From assembly GCA_029572965.1 (NCBI GenBank), contig JAKPQD010000206.1, forward strand, positions 24,432-88,431: a stretch of DNA of 64,000 nt. Direction: 5' to 3'. This DNA comes from Bacteroidota bacterium (lineage in GTDB: Bacteria > Bacteroidota > Bacteroidia > Bacteroidales > DTGW01). Numbering within the stretch: position 1 is the first letter of the stretch; every line of letters begins with the position of its first letter. Below are positions 52,709 to 62,067 of the stretch, piece after piece. A program made the position numbers and the translations under genes. The notes beneath the pieces were generated by a model. The model did no database searches, was not told the DNA's origin, and saw nothing but the letters and a program-made list of their open reading frames with translations.

Positions 52709-53560
52709 ATGCCAACTTTTGTGGGATACAACATATTTTCGAAAGACAAAACAAAGCTGCACTTTAAAATATGGGACGTTGCTCAACCTAAGATATGTAT
52801 ATGCATTGTCCACGGATTGGGCGAACATAGCGGCAGGTACGAAGAGTGGGCAAATATGTTTGGCGAAAAAAATATTGCTGTAGCCTCATTTGATTTTCGC
52901 GGCCATGGATTATCTGACGGCAAACGAGGCCACGCTTTTTCTTTTCATAAATTATATGATGATATAGATGCATTTTTAACTGAAGTAAAAAGAAGGTTTC
53001 CGCTTGTACCGCTTGTACTGTACGGACATAGCCTTGGAGGGAGCCTGGTACTTAACTATTACATGTCAGGCAAAAGCTATCACACCTCGGCCATAATTGT
53101 TACCTCTCCCTGGTTTAAATTAGTCAACGAACCCTCAAAATTTTTAATAGACTTTACTATGGCGTTAAGCCGTTTTTTGCCTTTTATCACTGTTTCAAAC
53201 AGGATAAACCCCTTGTTGTTATCGCGCGACAGGCAAATAGCCGAAGAATACACAAAAGACCCCTTGGTACACAACAAAATATCTTTACGGCTATTTCATG
53301 AAGCATACCGGATGGGAATAAAAGCCTCAAAACAAGCTTATAAACTCAATATCCCCACCCTGATCATGCACGGAGAAAACGATGCCATAACATCATCTGC
53401 TACATCTGTAGAGTTTGCAAGAAACACCGGCCCTTTTTTATCATTACACGACCTTTGCAAAAAAATGGTTTTTCAACACATCCTCCATTGGTTGCAGGTA
53501 AACAACCTTTACAGGGAAGATAATAGCCCAAAAAATGTTGTCATTCAGAACTATTATTGA
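52709..53560 (+). CDS. Serine alpha/beta hydrolase (monoacylglycerol lipase type), C-terminal segment shortened
   Basis: A 283-aa Hydrolase_4 protein. Early motifs are normal: IVHGLGEHSGRYEEWA (oxyanion region), SFDFRGHGLSDGKRG, the nucleophile elbow GHSLGGSLVL, and the acid strand TLIMHGENDAITSS. The family then has a strand followed by GxYHExxNE with the catalytic His, about 28 residues before VFxxIxxWL. Here only about 17 residues lie between ARNTG and VFQHILHWL (PFLSLHDLCKKM), and YHE is absent. The single His in LSLHDL might substitute. An in-frame loss of about ten codons is the simplest reading. The 3' end overlaps the GSCFA gene by 26 bp, with an odd tail after the last helix. Confidence 0.85.
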   Translation: MPTFVGYNIFSKDKTKLHFKIWDVAQPKICICIVHGLGEHSGRYEEWANMFGEKNIAVASFDFRGHGLSDGKRGHAFSFHKLYDDIDAFLTEVKRRFPLVPLVLYGHSLGGSLVLNYYMSGKSYHTSAIIVTSPWFKLVNEPSKFLIDFTMALSRFLPFITVSNRINPLLLSRDRQIAEEYTKDPLVHNKISLRLFHEAYRMGIKASKQAYKLNIPTLIMHGENDAITSSATSVEFARNTGPFLSLHDLCKKMVFQHILHWLQVNNLYREDNSPKNVVIQNYY

Positions 53561-54515
53561 AATAAACCCTTCGGACAGCAAGATATCACACAACACTCCA
53601 ATGTGCATGATGGGTTCGTGCTTTGCAACCAACATTGGGGAAAAACTGGAAAGCCTGAAATTTGACATCCTGCTCAACCCTTTTGGGATATTGTTTAACC
53701 CGCTTTCGATAGCCGCCTCTTTAAAAAGAACTGTCGAAAACAATCCATTTACGGAACAAGAACTTGTTTTTCAGCACGAAATGTGGCATTCGCTTGCTCA
53801 TCACGGAAAGTTTTCGCACACGGATAAAAGCAAATGCCTTGAGAATATCAATTCTTCGCTGGCAGAAGCCCACGAAATGATACTAAAAAGCAAGTTCCTC
53901 ATCATGACCTTTGGCACAGCCTGGATTTATTTCTACAAAAAAACAGGCAATGTAGTAGCCAATTGTCATAAGCTACCTTCCTCAGCGTTTGACAGGCGCC
54001 TGGTTTCTGTAGAAGAAGTATATACAAATGTTTTTGACTCACTTTCGTTAATAAAAAAAATCAATCCCGGCATCCAGTTTATCTTTACCGTAAGCCCGGT
54101 GAGGCATCTGGCTGATGGGGCCCATGCAAACCAGCTAAGTAAAGCTACTTTACTACTGGCTGTTTCTCAGTTATGCAATACTTTTGAAGCGCAATATTTT
54201 CCTGCTTATGAAATTATTTTGGACGAATTGCGCGACTACAGGTTCTTTGCCGATGATATGGCTCATCCATCGCCTTTGGCTGTTGATTATGTTTTTGAGC
54301 GTTTTGCTGAAACCTATTTTAATAAAGAAACCCGGCATTTAAACCTCAAAATTGATGAAATATATAAAGCCGTCAACCATAGGCCGGTAAATGAAAATAG
54401 CATAGCTCATGAAAAATTTAAAGAAATCATGCTAAAAAAGATTGAAGACATTGAAAAGGCCAATCCTTATCTTGATTTCTCGGAAGAAAAAAAGCATTTT
54501 ATACTAAACCGCTAA
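53535..54515 (+). CDS. GSCFA domain protein
   Basis: A 326-aa protein of the GSCFA family, named after the motif seen here at MMGSCFATNIGEKLESL. The middle has ILLNPFGILFNPLSI and FIMTFGTAWIYF-like LIMTFGTAWIYFYKKTGNVV, then FTVSPVRHLADGAHANQLSK and DDMAHPSPLAVDYVFERF, which resemble the blocks of SGNH/GDSL hydrolases (Ser in GSCF, Asp-His in the last block). It is found widely in Bacteroidota, with unproven hydrolase activity. The start ATG lies inside the 3' end of the hydrolase gene, so the two are translationally coupled and may act on related substrates. Confidence 0.9.
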   Translation: MLSFRTIIEINPSDSKISHNTPMCMMGSCFATNIGEKLESLKFDILLNPFGILFNPLSIAASLKRTVENNPFTEQELVFQHEMWHSLAHHGKFSHTDKSKCLENINSSLAEAHEMILKSKFLIMTFGTAWIYFYKKTGNVVANCHKLPSSAFDRRLVSVEEVYTNVFDSLSLIKKINPGIQFIFTVSPVRHLADGAHANQLSKATLLLAVSQLCNTFEAQYFPAYEIILDELRDYRFFADDMAHPSPLAVDYVFERFAETYFNKETRHLNLKIDEIYKAVNHRPVNENSIAHEKFKEIMLKKIEDIEKANPYLDFSEEKKHFILNR

Positions 54516-54647
54516 TAAACTCAATGAAATAAAACCGTTTAGCAGGTTTAGGTAAAACCAACAGATTAACAATTTCAGATTAAGAGTAAACGAATTATTC
54601 TGAAGTTCGTGTTGACCACATTCGGGATCAGATAAACAAGAAAAATA

Positions 54648-54679
54648 AAACCGCCCCAAAATTACTTTTGAGACGGTTT
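54648..54679 (-). terminator. Rho-independent terminator of the cellobiose phosphorylase gene
   Basis: AAACCGCCCCAAAA and TTTTGAGACGGTTT form a 14-bp stem (two G-U pairs in reverse-strand RNA) with a short loop, then TTTTATTTTT on the reverse strand. It lies 22 bp beyond the stop. Confidence 0.8.
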
Positions 54680-54700
54680 CAACTATCCTTTTATTAAAAA

Positions 54701-57139
54701 TTATCCCAACACTACTTCAACATTGTAAGTCTTCCCGGCAGGCTGAAGAGGGATCATATTTCCGCTTATTTCTTTTCCATCTACAGTGAGCCTCTTTACA
54801 CCTTTTTGTACTTTATCAGGGTTGCTTACTTTAATTACATATATGGCCCCACGGAATTTGCGTGTTACAGTAAAGCCTTCCCAGCTCGAAGGGATACAAG
54901 GGTCAACAATAAGCCCGTCATAATCAGCTCTTACTCCAAGGATATATTGGGTAATACTGGTAAATGTCCATGCTGCACAACCTGTCAACCATGAGTTTTT
55001 GGCTTCACCCGGACGAAAAGCGTCTTTACCGGCAATCATCTGGGCATATACGTAAGGCTCGGTTTTATGCAGGTCGCTAATATCTTCGAGGTATGAAGGA
55101 CATATTTTCTTGTAATATTCCCAGGCACGTTCGCCATTGCCGTTTACCGTTTCGCCAATGATAATCCAAGGGTTGTTGTGGCAGAAAATACCGGCATTTT
55201 CTTTGTATCCGGCAGGATAACTTGATATTTCGCCGTATTCAATATAGTATTTTGTGAAGGCAGGATTGTTGAGCACAATTCCATATTTGCAGTCGAGGCG
55301 TTCTTTAACCGCATCGAGGGCTTTGGTGCAAAGGCCTTCTTCTTTTCCAATACCTGCCATGGTACACCAACCATTTGATTCGATAAATATTTTGCCTTCT
55401 TCGTTTTCGTTGCTTCCAACTTTTCTGCCATAGTAATCATAAGCGCGGAGGAACCACTCTCCGTCCCAACCATGCTTTTTGATAGCAGCAACCATATTGT
55501 CCACTTCTTTTTGTGCACGGGCTGCTTCATCATTCTTGCCAATTTTTTTACAAAGCTCAACATATTCACGGCCATATACAACAAACAAACCGGCAATCAT
55601 TACTGATTCAGCTTTTGAACCTTCCGTTTTGTTTTCTGTAGTCTGGAATGACTCGTTAGGGTCGTTCGAGAAGCAGTTGAGGTTGAGGCAATCGTTCCAG
55701 TCGGCACGGCCAATAAGTGGCAAGCCGTGAGGCCCGAGGTTGTTCACCACGTGGTCGAAAGATACAGTAAGGTGGTCGAACATGGTGCGGGCCACAGACA
55801 TATCGTTGTCAAAGGGTACCATTTCGTCGAGAATGCTGAAATCGCCAGATTCCTTGATATAGCTGATTGTTCCAAGGATTAACCACATTGGGTCGTCGTT
55901 GAAGCCTCCACCGATGTCGTTGTTACCGCGTTTGGTAAGCGGTTGGTACTGGTGGTAGCAGCCACCATCAGGGAATTGGGTAGAAGCAATGTCGATAATA
56001 CGTTCGCGGGCACGTTCAGGGATTTGGTGCACAAAACCAATCAAATCCTGGTTAGAGTCACGGAAGCCCATTCCACGGCCAATACCCGATTCGAAATACG
56101 AAGCAGAACGTGAGAAGCAGAAGGTAATCATACACTGGTACTGGTTCCAGATGTTGACCATGCGGTCGAGCTTTTCATCGCCCGAAACAACATTGTAAAC
56201 GCTCAGCAGGTTGTCCCAATACTTGCGCAATTCGGCCAAAGCAGCGTCAACTTTTTCAGGAGTATCAAACTTTGCAATGGTTTCTTTAGCTTTCTTTTTA
56301 TTAATGATATTTTTAGATTCCCATTTTTCGTCCTCTTTGTTTTCAACATACCCCAACACGAAAACGAAGTCTTTGCTTTCGCCCGGCTTCAGTTCTACTT
56401 CGAGGTAATGAGAAGCTATTGGAGACCATCCATGAGCTTCAGTGTTGCGGGGTTTGCCTTCGGCAACTACCTGAGGTTCGTCAAAACCATTGTATAAGCC
56501 AAAGAACGATTCGCGGTCGGTATCAAAGCCCTGAATTGGGGCATTAACTGAATAATATGCGTAATGGTCGCGACGTTCTTTGTATTCAGTTTTGTGGTAA
56601 ATAACAGAGCCTTCAATTTCAACTTCACCGGTAGAAAAGTTACGTTGGAAGTTTTCCATATCAGCAGCAGCATTCCACAAGCACCATTCAACAAACGAAA
56701 AAACCTTAAGTTTTTTGGTCTCTTTGCTGTTATTGGTCAAAGTAAGCTTTTGTACCTCAGCCCAGGTTTTTAAAGGAACGAAATATAAAACGTTAGCTGT
56801 AACGCCGTTTTTCACGCCTTTGATGTTGGTGTAATTCATCCCGTGGCGGCATTCGTAGTTGTCGAGCTCTGTTTTGCATGGTTTCCAGCCTGGAGACCAT
56901 ATAGTATCTCCATCTTTGATATAAAAATATTTCCCGCCACTATCCATAGGGACGTTATTGTAGCGATAGCGGGTTAAACGACGGAACTTGGCATCTTTGT
57001 AAAATGTGTATCCGCCGGCGGTATTAGAAATGAGCGAGAAAAAGTCTTCATTGCCGAGATAGTTTATCCACGGCCATGGAGTGCGCGGGTTGGTAATAAC
57101 ATACTCCCTTGCTTTGTCGTCAAAAAAACCGTACTTCAT
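54701..57139 (-). CDS. Cellobiose phosphorylase (GH94)
   Basis: An 812-aa cytoplasmic enzyme that splits cellobiose with phosphate to glucose 1-phosphate and glucose. Length and sequence follow the Clostridium thermocellum enzyme closely from memory: start [90 protein letters not shown], the catalytic Asp in [12 protein letters not shown] (DWND at 480-483), [20 protein letters not shown] and [14 protein letters not shown]. No signal peptide. It lies 32 bp after recJ on the same strand. No glucosidase, cellulase or sugar transporter adjoins it. The SusCDE operon is far away, so a link to it is only a guess. Confidence 0.93.
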   Translation of the reverse strand: MKYGFFDDKAREYVITNPRTPWPWINYLGNEDFFSLISNTAGGYTFYKDAKFRRLTRYRYNNVPMDSGGKYFYIKDGDTIWSPGWKPCKTELDNYECRHGMNYTNIKGVKNGVTANVLYFVPLKTWAEVQKLTLTNNSKETKKLKVFSFVEWCLWNAAADMENFQRNFSTGEVEIEGSVIYHKTEYKERRDHYAYYSVNAPIQGFDTDRESFFGLYNGFDEPQVVAEGKPRNTEAHGWSPIASHYLEVELKPGESKDFVFVLGYVENKEDEKWESKNIINKKKAKETIAKFDTPEKVDAALAELRKYWDNLLSVYNVVSGDEKLDRMVNIWNQYQCMITFCFSRSASYFESGIGRGMGFRDSNQDLIGFVHQIPERARERIIDIASTQFPDGGCYHQYQPLTKRGNNDIGGGFNDDPMWLILGTISYIKESGDFSILDEMVPFDNDMSVARTMFDHLTVSFDHVVNNLGPHGLPLIGRADWNDCLNLNCFSNDPNESFQTTENKTEGSKAESVMIAGLFVVYGREYVELCKKIGKNDEAARAQKEVDNMVAAIKKHGWDGEWFLRAYDYYGRKVGSNENEEGKIFIESNGWCTMAGIGKEEGLCTKALDAVKERLDCKYGIVLNNPAFTKYYIEYGEISSYPAGYKENAGIFCHNNPWIIIGETVNGNGERAWEYYKKICPSYLEDISDLHKTEPYVYAQMIAGKDAFRPGEAKNSWLTGCAAWTFTSITQYILGVRADYDGLIVDPCIPSSWEGFTVTRKFRGAIYVIKVSNPDKVQKGVKRLTVDGKEISGNMIPLQPAGKTYNVEVVLG

Positions 57140-57171
57140 AAATTGTGGTGTTTAAAAAAATATTGATTAAT

Positions 57172-58884
57172 TTATTTTTTGATGTCTTTAATTTTTAGTT
57201 GAATAGAGGTTTGCCCCCGGTATTCGTTTTCTTCAATGCAATAGCAAATGTCAAACGAATAGCCTTTACTGATATAAGGGTAATGGTTTGAAAGGTTGAA
57301 ACCTATTGCGGGGTATGGCTTAAAAGGCTCATCTTCATGGATAATATTGAGCTTCAGGTGTTCTTTGTTGCTTCCAACAATGCGGCCGGTCCCATCGTCC
57401 ACTACATTTTCGGTAAAAAACACAGGTGCCATGTTGTTTGGCCCAAATGGTTCAAACTGTTTGATGATTCGGTATAGTTTAGGCGTAATATCTTTCAATT
57501 TTAGTTCCATATCCACTTCAATACAAGGGATTAGCTGTTCGTTCATCACGCTTTCTGCAACTACTTCTTCAAATTTTATGCGAAAAGCTTTGAAGTTTTC
57601 TTTTTTCATGGTCAAACCTGCAGCATACATGTGCCCTCCAAAATTTTCGAGCAAGTGGCTACAGCCTTCTATTGCTTTGTACAGGTCAAACCCTGTTACA
57701 GACCTTGCCGAACCTGTAATAAGCCCATTTGACTCTGTAAGGACTATGGTAGGCCTGTAATATGTTTCGATTAACCTCGAAGCTACAATGCCAACAACGC
57801 CTTTATGCCACGATGGGTTAAAAAGTACCGTTGTCTTGCGGTTATGTTGATCTTTATCGGAAGCAATCATATCCAATGCCTCTTTGGTAATGTTGCTGTC
57901 TATATTTCGGCGTGTATTGTTAAAATCGTTGATCATATCGCCCATATCGAGTGCTAATGCTTCGTTTTCGGCAATAAGTAGTTCTACAGACGAAGTCCCT
58001 GTTTCAATTCGGCCGGCGGCATTAATACGGGGCCCTATTTTAAAAACAATATCATCAATACAAATTTCTTTATTTTCAATACCGGCTATTTGTATGATAG
58101 CTTTCAAGCCACTACGCGGGGCCGAGTTCAGTTGTTTTAGCCCAAAATAAGCCAAAATGCGGTTTTCGCCTGTGATAGGGACAATGTCTGAAGCAATAGA
58201 TACTACTACCAAATCGAGCATCTCGTATAGGGGCTCAAAACTATAGCTGTTTTTCATGCAAAATGCCTGGAGAAGCTTGAACCCAACACCGCAGCCAGAA
58301 AGCTCTTTAAAAGGGTAACTACAGTCAGGCCTTTTGGGATCTAACACTGCATAAGCTTCAGGGATTGCAGCCCCGGCAGTATGATGGTCGCAGATAATAA
58401 AATCTATACCTAAACTTTTGGCATACGCAATTTTTTCTACAGCTTTAATGCCACAGTCAAGGGCTATTACCAGAGTAACACCATCAGAAGCAGCCAAATC
58501 AATACTTTTAATTGATATTCCATATCCTTCGGTGTATCTGTCGGGAATGTAGTAAGATAGTTTTTTGATATACTTTTTTAAGAAGGTGTACATCATGGCT
58601 ACCGAAGTAGTCCCGTCCACATCGTAGTCGCCATACACCATCACTTTCTCTCCATTGTCAATGGCTGCTTGCAATCGTTCAACCGCCTTGCCCATATCTT
58701 TCATCAGAAACGGATCGTGCAGGTTTTCGAGCTCTGGCCTGAAAAACATCTTTGCTTCCTCGAAAGTATTGATACCTCGCTGAACCAAAAGATTTGCTAT
58801 TGGATATTCTACGCCCAATACTTGCATCAGGTGTTCTACTTCTTCAGTCTTACCGGGTGTATGAATTATCCAGTTTTTCTCCAT
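57172..58884 (-). CDS. recJ: Single-stranded-DNA-specific exonuclease RecJ
   Basis: A 570-aa 5'-3' exonuclease of the DHH phosphoesterase family, used in recombination and mismatch or base-excision repair. Metal-binding motifs are present: YGDYDVDGTTSVAMMY, ALDCGIKAVEKIAYAK, ICDHHTAG, and the DHHA1 part GGHMYAAGLTMKKENFKAF; the C-terminal OB fold follows with PFGPNNMAPVFFTENV. ATG 58884 gives the usual start (MEKNWIIHTPGK). The -7 box is 57 bp upstream. Read towards the phosphorylase gene, probably with partial read-through. Confidence 0.95.
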   Translation of the reverse strand: MEKNWIIHTPGKTEEVEHLMQVLGVEYPIANLLVQRGINTFEEAKMFFRPELENLHDPFLMKDMGKAVERLQAAIDNGEKVMVYGDYDVDGTTSVAMMYTFLKKYIKKLSYYIPDRYTEGYGISIKSIDLAASDGVTLVIALDCGIKAVEKIAYAKSLGIDFIICDHHTAGAAIPEAYAVLDPKRPDCSYPFKELSGCGVGFKLLQAFCMKNSYSFEPLYEMLDLVVVSIASDIVPITGENRILAYFGLKQLNSAPRSGLKAIIQIAGIENKEICIDDIVFKIGPRINAAGRIETGTSSVELLIAENEALALDMGDMINDFNNTRRNIDSNITKEALDMIASDKDQHNRKTTVLFNPSWHKGVVGIVASRLIETYYRPTIVLTESNGLITGSARSVTGFDLYKAIEGCSHLLENFGGHMYAAGLTMKKENFKAFRIKFEEVVAESVMNEQLIPCIEVDMELKLKDITPKLYRIIKQFEPFGPNNMAPVFFTENVVDDGTGRIVGSNKEHLKLNIIHEDEPFKPYPAIGFNLSNHYPYISKGYSFDICYCIEENEYRGQTSIQLKIKDIKK

Positions 58885-58940
58885 TTACAGGCTTTTCAGG
58901 TTTTATCTATTTTTCAAATTTGTCCTTTTTATTGAACCTT

Positions 58941-58948
58941 CAAAGATA
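58941..58948 (-). promoter_or_regulatory. Bacteroidota -7 box (TATCTTTG) for recJ
   Basis: An exact TAnnTTTG match on the reverse strand, 57 bp before the recJ ATG. Confidence 0.4.
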
Positions 58949-59177
58949 TATTTTCTGATACAACAATTAATGCCATGGCTTTATTTTTTTATTCAAAATT
59001 CAACGCAAATTGTTTATCAGAGTAAGGATTAACAACATAAAAGCGCTTTATGTTTTTTAGACGTTTATTTATTTTTGAGGTTAAAAATTTATGGGTCAAT
59101 AAAATGCGAGAATAGTAGATATTTTCTACTCTCCTCTATTTGAATTGTCTTTCCAACTGTTTTACCAATCTTTTAGC

Positions 59178-59185
59178 TATATTTG
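59178..59185 (+). promoter_or_regulatory. Bacteroidota -7 box (TATATTTG) for the S41 protease
   Basis: An exact TAnnTTTG match 19 bp before the ATG at 59205. Confidence 0.5.
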
Positions 59186-59204
59186 CTAACAACCTGATAT
59201 TTCA

Positions 59205-60680
59205 ATGAACATTATGATGAAAAATATACTCTTTGCATTTTGCATTATAATTGCTTTAATTGCAACAAGTTGCAAAAAAGACAAGGCCGATTCTGCCACT
59301 ATATCTGAGCTTGATATATCTATCAATCAATTTATTTGGGACATTATGAGTACTAACTATTTATGGGCAGACAATGTGCCTGCCTTAAATAGCAGCAATT
59401 ACAGTTCCACTATTGATATTGAAGAAAAACTGCTAAAAAAATATAGCGACCACAAAAAATTTTTTGATACTTTGTTGTATTACAAAGGCTCTGTTGACAA
59501 ATACTCGTTTATTATAGATGACTATGAGAAGTTTGAAGCATCAAGGCAAGGTTATGCTAAGTCAATGGGGTTTTATTACAATTTATATTTATTTAACAAT
59601 TATAAAAATGACGACAGGCTTTTTGGGTTAGTAATGTATGTTGTAAAAGGAGGGCCGGCAGATAAGGCAGGGATTAAACGGGGCGATTTTTTTTTCATAA
59701 TTGATGATACCCAGCTCACCATCAATAATTACCAAAATCTTTTGTCAAAAGAATCTTATAAAATCAGCTTAGCTTATTATCATGCTTATAACAAAGAAAT
59801 AACCGTTACAGGGACATCATGTAACCTTACAGCTGAGGCATTACAAGAAAACCCGATTTTTTTGGACACTATTTATTCTATTAATTCACGCAAAATAGGT
59901 TATCTGATATATAACTATTTTGATCCAAACTTTGATAGCCGGCTCAATGCCATATTTGCTAAATTTAAACAAGAGAAAATCAGCGATTTAATCCTTGACC
60001 TTCGGTATAATGGAGGAGGGGCTTATTCTTCGGCTATCAATCTGGCCAGCATGATTTATAGTACTGACAATACGAAGGTTTTTGTTAAGAATGAATACAA
60101 TCAAAAATTACAGCAGAAATTGCTTGAAAAATATGGCGAAGGTTTTTTTAAGGCCTGTTTTACAAGTAAAATAATAAAAGGAGATGCGATAACTGAAGAA
60201 AACATTAATTCTTTAGGACTTTCAAAAATATATATTATTACAACCCAGTCAACTGCTTCAACAAGCGAAATGTTGATAAATAACCTTATGCCATACATAA
60301 AAGTATATACCTTTGGTAATAAAACCTTTGGATACGGAGTGGGTTTAATGTATTTCAAAGATTACGACCAACTAAACCGACTAAATACCAGGCACAAATA
60401 TGCAATGCAAATTGTAGTGCTAAAAACGCTCAATGTTAATGGGAATGGATTTAACACAGTGGGTATAGAACCATATATTGCCGTTGACGAAAATTACACC
60501 AGTCTTTTACCTTTGGGAGATAGAAATGAAACATTGCTTAATGAAGTCATTTCTAATATTTTCTCATCAAAATCTGCAAAGCTTAATAATCCAACCATTT
60601 TTGATTTTTATGCCGACAAAAACGACCTTATCCCTCACAAAAAAGAGATATTTATGAATACTATCTCTTTCAAGAAGTGA
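59205..60680 (+). CDS. S41 family C-terminal-processing peptidase, lipoprotein
   Basis: A 491-aa lipoprotein (MNIMMKNILFAFCIIIALIA, then TSCKKDK; lipobox Cys at 23). Order: an N-terminal helical part (30-120; FIWDIMSTNYLWADNV, typical of Bacteroidota S41 lipoproteins), a PDZ-like domain (125-210; VMYVVKGGPADKAGIKRGDF, FFIID), then the S41 fold with LILDLRYNGGGAYSSAINLA and the nucleophile Ser in TQSTASTSEMLINNL, and TFGNKTFGYGVG. It probably trims peptides or proteins in the periplasm or at the outer membrane. ATG 59205 or the double ATG at 59214/59217 are equally possible starts. It is a single gene. Confidence 0.9.
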   Translation: MNIMMKNILFAFCIIIALIATSCKKDKADSATISELDISINQFIWDIMSTNYLWADNVPALNSSNYSSTIDIEEKLLKKYSDHKKFFDTLLYYKGSVDKYSFIIDDYEKFEASRQGYAKSMGFYYNLYLFNNYKNDDRLFGLVMYVVKGGPADKAGIKRGDFFFIIDDTQLTINNYQNLLSKESYKISLAYYHAYNKEITVTGTSCNLTAEALQENPIFLDTIYSINSRKIGYLIYNYFDPNFDSRLNAIFAKFKQEKISDLILDLRYNGGGAYSSAINLASMIYSTDNTKVFVKNEYNQKLQQKLLEKYGEGFFKACFTSKIIKGDAITEENINSLGLSKIYIITTQSTASTSEMLINNLMPYIKVYTFGNKTFGYGVGLMYFKDYDQLNRLNTRHKYAMQIVVLKTLNVNGNGFNTVGIEPYIAVDENYTSLLPLGDRNETLLNEVISNIFSSKSAKLNNPTIFDFYADKNDLIPHKKEIFMNTISFKK

Positions 60681-60960
60681 TATAGATGATTTATAACGCA
60701 AGGTTTTAAATATTTGTCCTGAGGATGTAGTCCAAGTCAAAAACCTAAACTATAAGATTTTTCTTTCGTACCTACGGTACTTTTATTACATCGTATTTGC
60801 ATTTTACTACCATACTATTGGCCCTCCGGGTCTTTTGTGAAAAGGACTTAGCGATAATCAGTACAAGTTTTGAAAATTTTGTACCATAAAGCTGTAGTAG
60901 TATTGTACGCGTTACAAACGCGCACAACCGAGCCCTCCGGGTCTTTTGTGATATTATATT
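60681..60960. repeat. Intergenic element with 20-bp direct repeats and palindromes
   Basis: GCCCTCCGGGTCTTTTGTGA occurs exactly at 60821-60840 and at 60932-60951. Between and around them are GTACC-TAC-GGTAC (60768-60780) and CGCGTT-ACA-AACGCG (60908-60922). The G/C-rich blocks stand out in an AT-rich gap. It looks like a degenerate small mobile or interspersed element. No protein gene is seen. Confidence 0.5.
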
Positions 60961-60973
60961 TTGTCACAAAACA

Positions 60974-61006
60974 ATAAACCCGGCCAGGAATCCTGACCGG
61001 GTTTAT
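60974..61006 (-). terminator. Rho-independent terminator of the propeller lipoprotein gene
   Basis: ATAAACCCGGCCAGGA and TCCTGACCGGGTTTAT form a 16-bp stem with one G-U pair and a minimal loop; A/T runs lie on both sides, so it may also work for the plus strand. 27 bp beyond the stop at 61033. Confidence 0.82.
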
Positions 61007-61032
61007 TTTTATAGTAAAAAACTAAATCGTGA

Positions 61033-62016
61033 TTATAGTTTTACCAAACCTTTTTTGGTGCCTACCCATGCTTTCCCATCTTTGTCAAAAGCTATGGCAG
61101 TAACATAAAGATTAGGCAAGCCTGATGTTTTTGCAGTCCAAGTTTGGTTCTCTAAAATGGCAAGGCCTTTTTCGGTACCTACCCATAAGCGGCCGTCTTT
61201 ACCTTCGGCAATAGCATGAATACGGGCACTTGGAAGATCATTTTCCGTAAAGCCAAAAATGTCAGGGCTTTTGGTTTCATGCCCTACAATAAACTGTAAC
61301 CCACTATTGCCACCCATCCAAATACGGTTTTGGCTGTCAACAAACACAGCATTCATTGTATCTGATAAGCATGGGCCGTTGTAAGGTGAAGATAACTGCG
61401 AAGCTCCGGTAAAGGCATCTAAGCTTTCGTTGTAGCCATAAGCCCGGTAAATGATTTTGCCGCTGGTAGCAAAATATACATCTCCATCCCAGCTGGCAAT
61501 GGCATTTACCTGAGATTTAGCAAATTCAAGGTTTATATATTCATCCAAAGCATTAACCAACAGGTTTTCTTTTTTCCACTTATCGTCTTTGTTCATGGTA
61601 GGGCCTGAAGCTGTGCCAAACCAACGGATTGACTTTGCATCAATATGGCTGGCATAAACTTTATTGCTTGAAAGCTTTGCCGCATCAATGCCTGTGCCTG
61701 ACAATACACCATCGGTAATAGTGCATTTGGTAAGGCCATTAGAAGTGCCAACCCACAACGTGTTAGATGCTTTCTCGTATCCAAGAGAAAGAATCTTTGT
61801 GGCAGCTACTACATCCTGCAATTCGTATCCGGCTTCGACTTGACAATACAAACCGCTATCAGTCCCAACCCAAAGTTTATTAAAATTGTCTAAAACAATA
61901 GAGGTTATTTCTTTGTTGTCGAGGTTTGACAACACTACTTTTGTCTTTTCTGGATCATCATCACTACAAGCAGTAAAAAAAACTGCAAAAGAAAAATATA
62001 AAAGCTTTTTTATCAT
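61033..62016 (-). CDS. Regulator-propeller (Reg_prop) lipoprotein
   Basis: A 327-aa lipoprotein (MIKKLLYFSFAVFFTAC, lipobox, then SDDDPEKTK). The mature part is one beta propeller of about seven Reg_prop blades: ITSIVLDNFNKLWVGTDSGL, ILSLGYEKASNTLWVGTSNG, NAVFVDSQNRIWMGGNSGLQ, IHAIAEGKDGRLWVGTEKGL, VTAIAFDKDGKAWVGTKKGL. The same blades form the sensor of the hybrid kinase at 3-7 kb, but here without a kinase, so a binding or scaffolding role at the outer membrane is likely. ATG 62016 is chosen over 62055 for the signal peptide. It starts 51 bp after the DUF362 gene. Confidence 0.85.
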   Translation of the reverse strand: MIKKLLYFSFAVFFTACSDDDPEKTKVVLSNLDNKEITSIVLDNFNKLWVGTDSGLYCQVEAGYELQDVVAATKILSLGYEKASNTLWVGTSNGLTKCTITDGVLSGTGIDAAKLSSNKVYASHIDAKSIRWFGTASGPTMNKDDKWKKENLLVNALDEYINLEFAKSQVNAIASWDGDVYFATSGKIIYRAYGYNESLDAFTGASQLSSPYNGPCLSDTMNAVFVDSQNRIWMGGNSGLQFIVGHETKSPDIFGFTENDLPSARIHAIAEGKDGRLWVGTEKGLAILENQTWTAKTSGLPNLYVTAIAFDKDGKAWVGTKKGLVKL

Positions 62017-62037
62017 ATCATTATTTTTTAGTAAACA

Positions 62038-62045
62038 CAAATGTA
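62038..62045 (-). promoter_or_regulatory. Bacteroidota -7 box (TACATTTG) for the propeller lipoprotein gene
   Basis: An exact TAnnTTTG match on the reverse strand, 21 bp before ATG 62016, within the short gap behind the DUF362 gene. Confidence 0.4.
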
Positions 62046-62067
62046 TAAAATACATTTATTTTCGACA

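Larger units (their letters stand above)
58885..59204. other. 320-bp divergent promoter region (recJ / S41 protease)
   Basis: AT-rich gap with one -7 box for each gene (58941-58948 for recJ, 59178-59185 for the protease). No gene, strong hairpin or repeat is visible. Confidence 0.5.
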
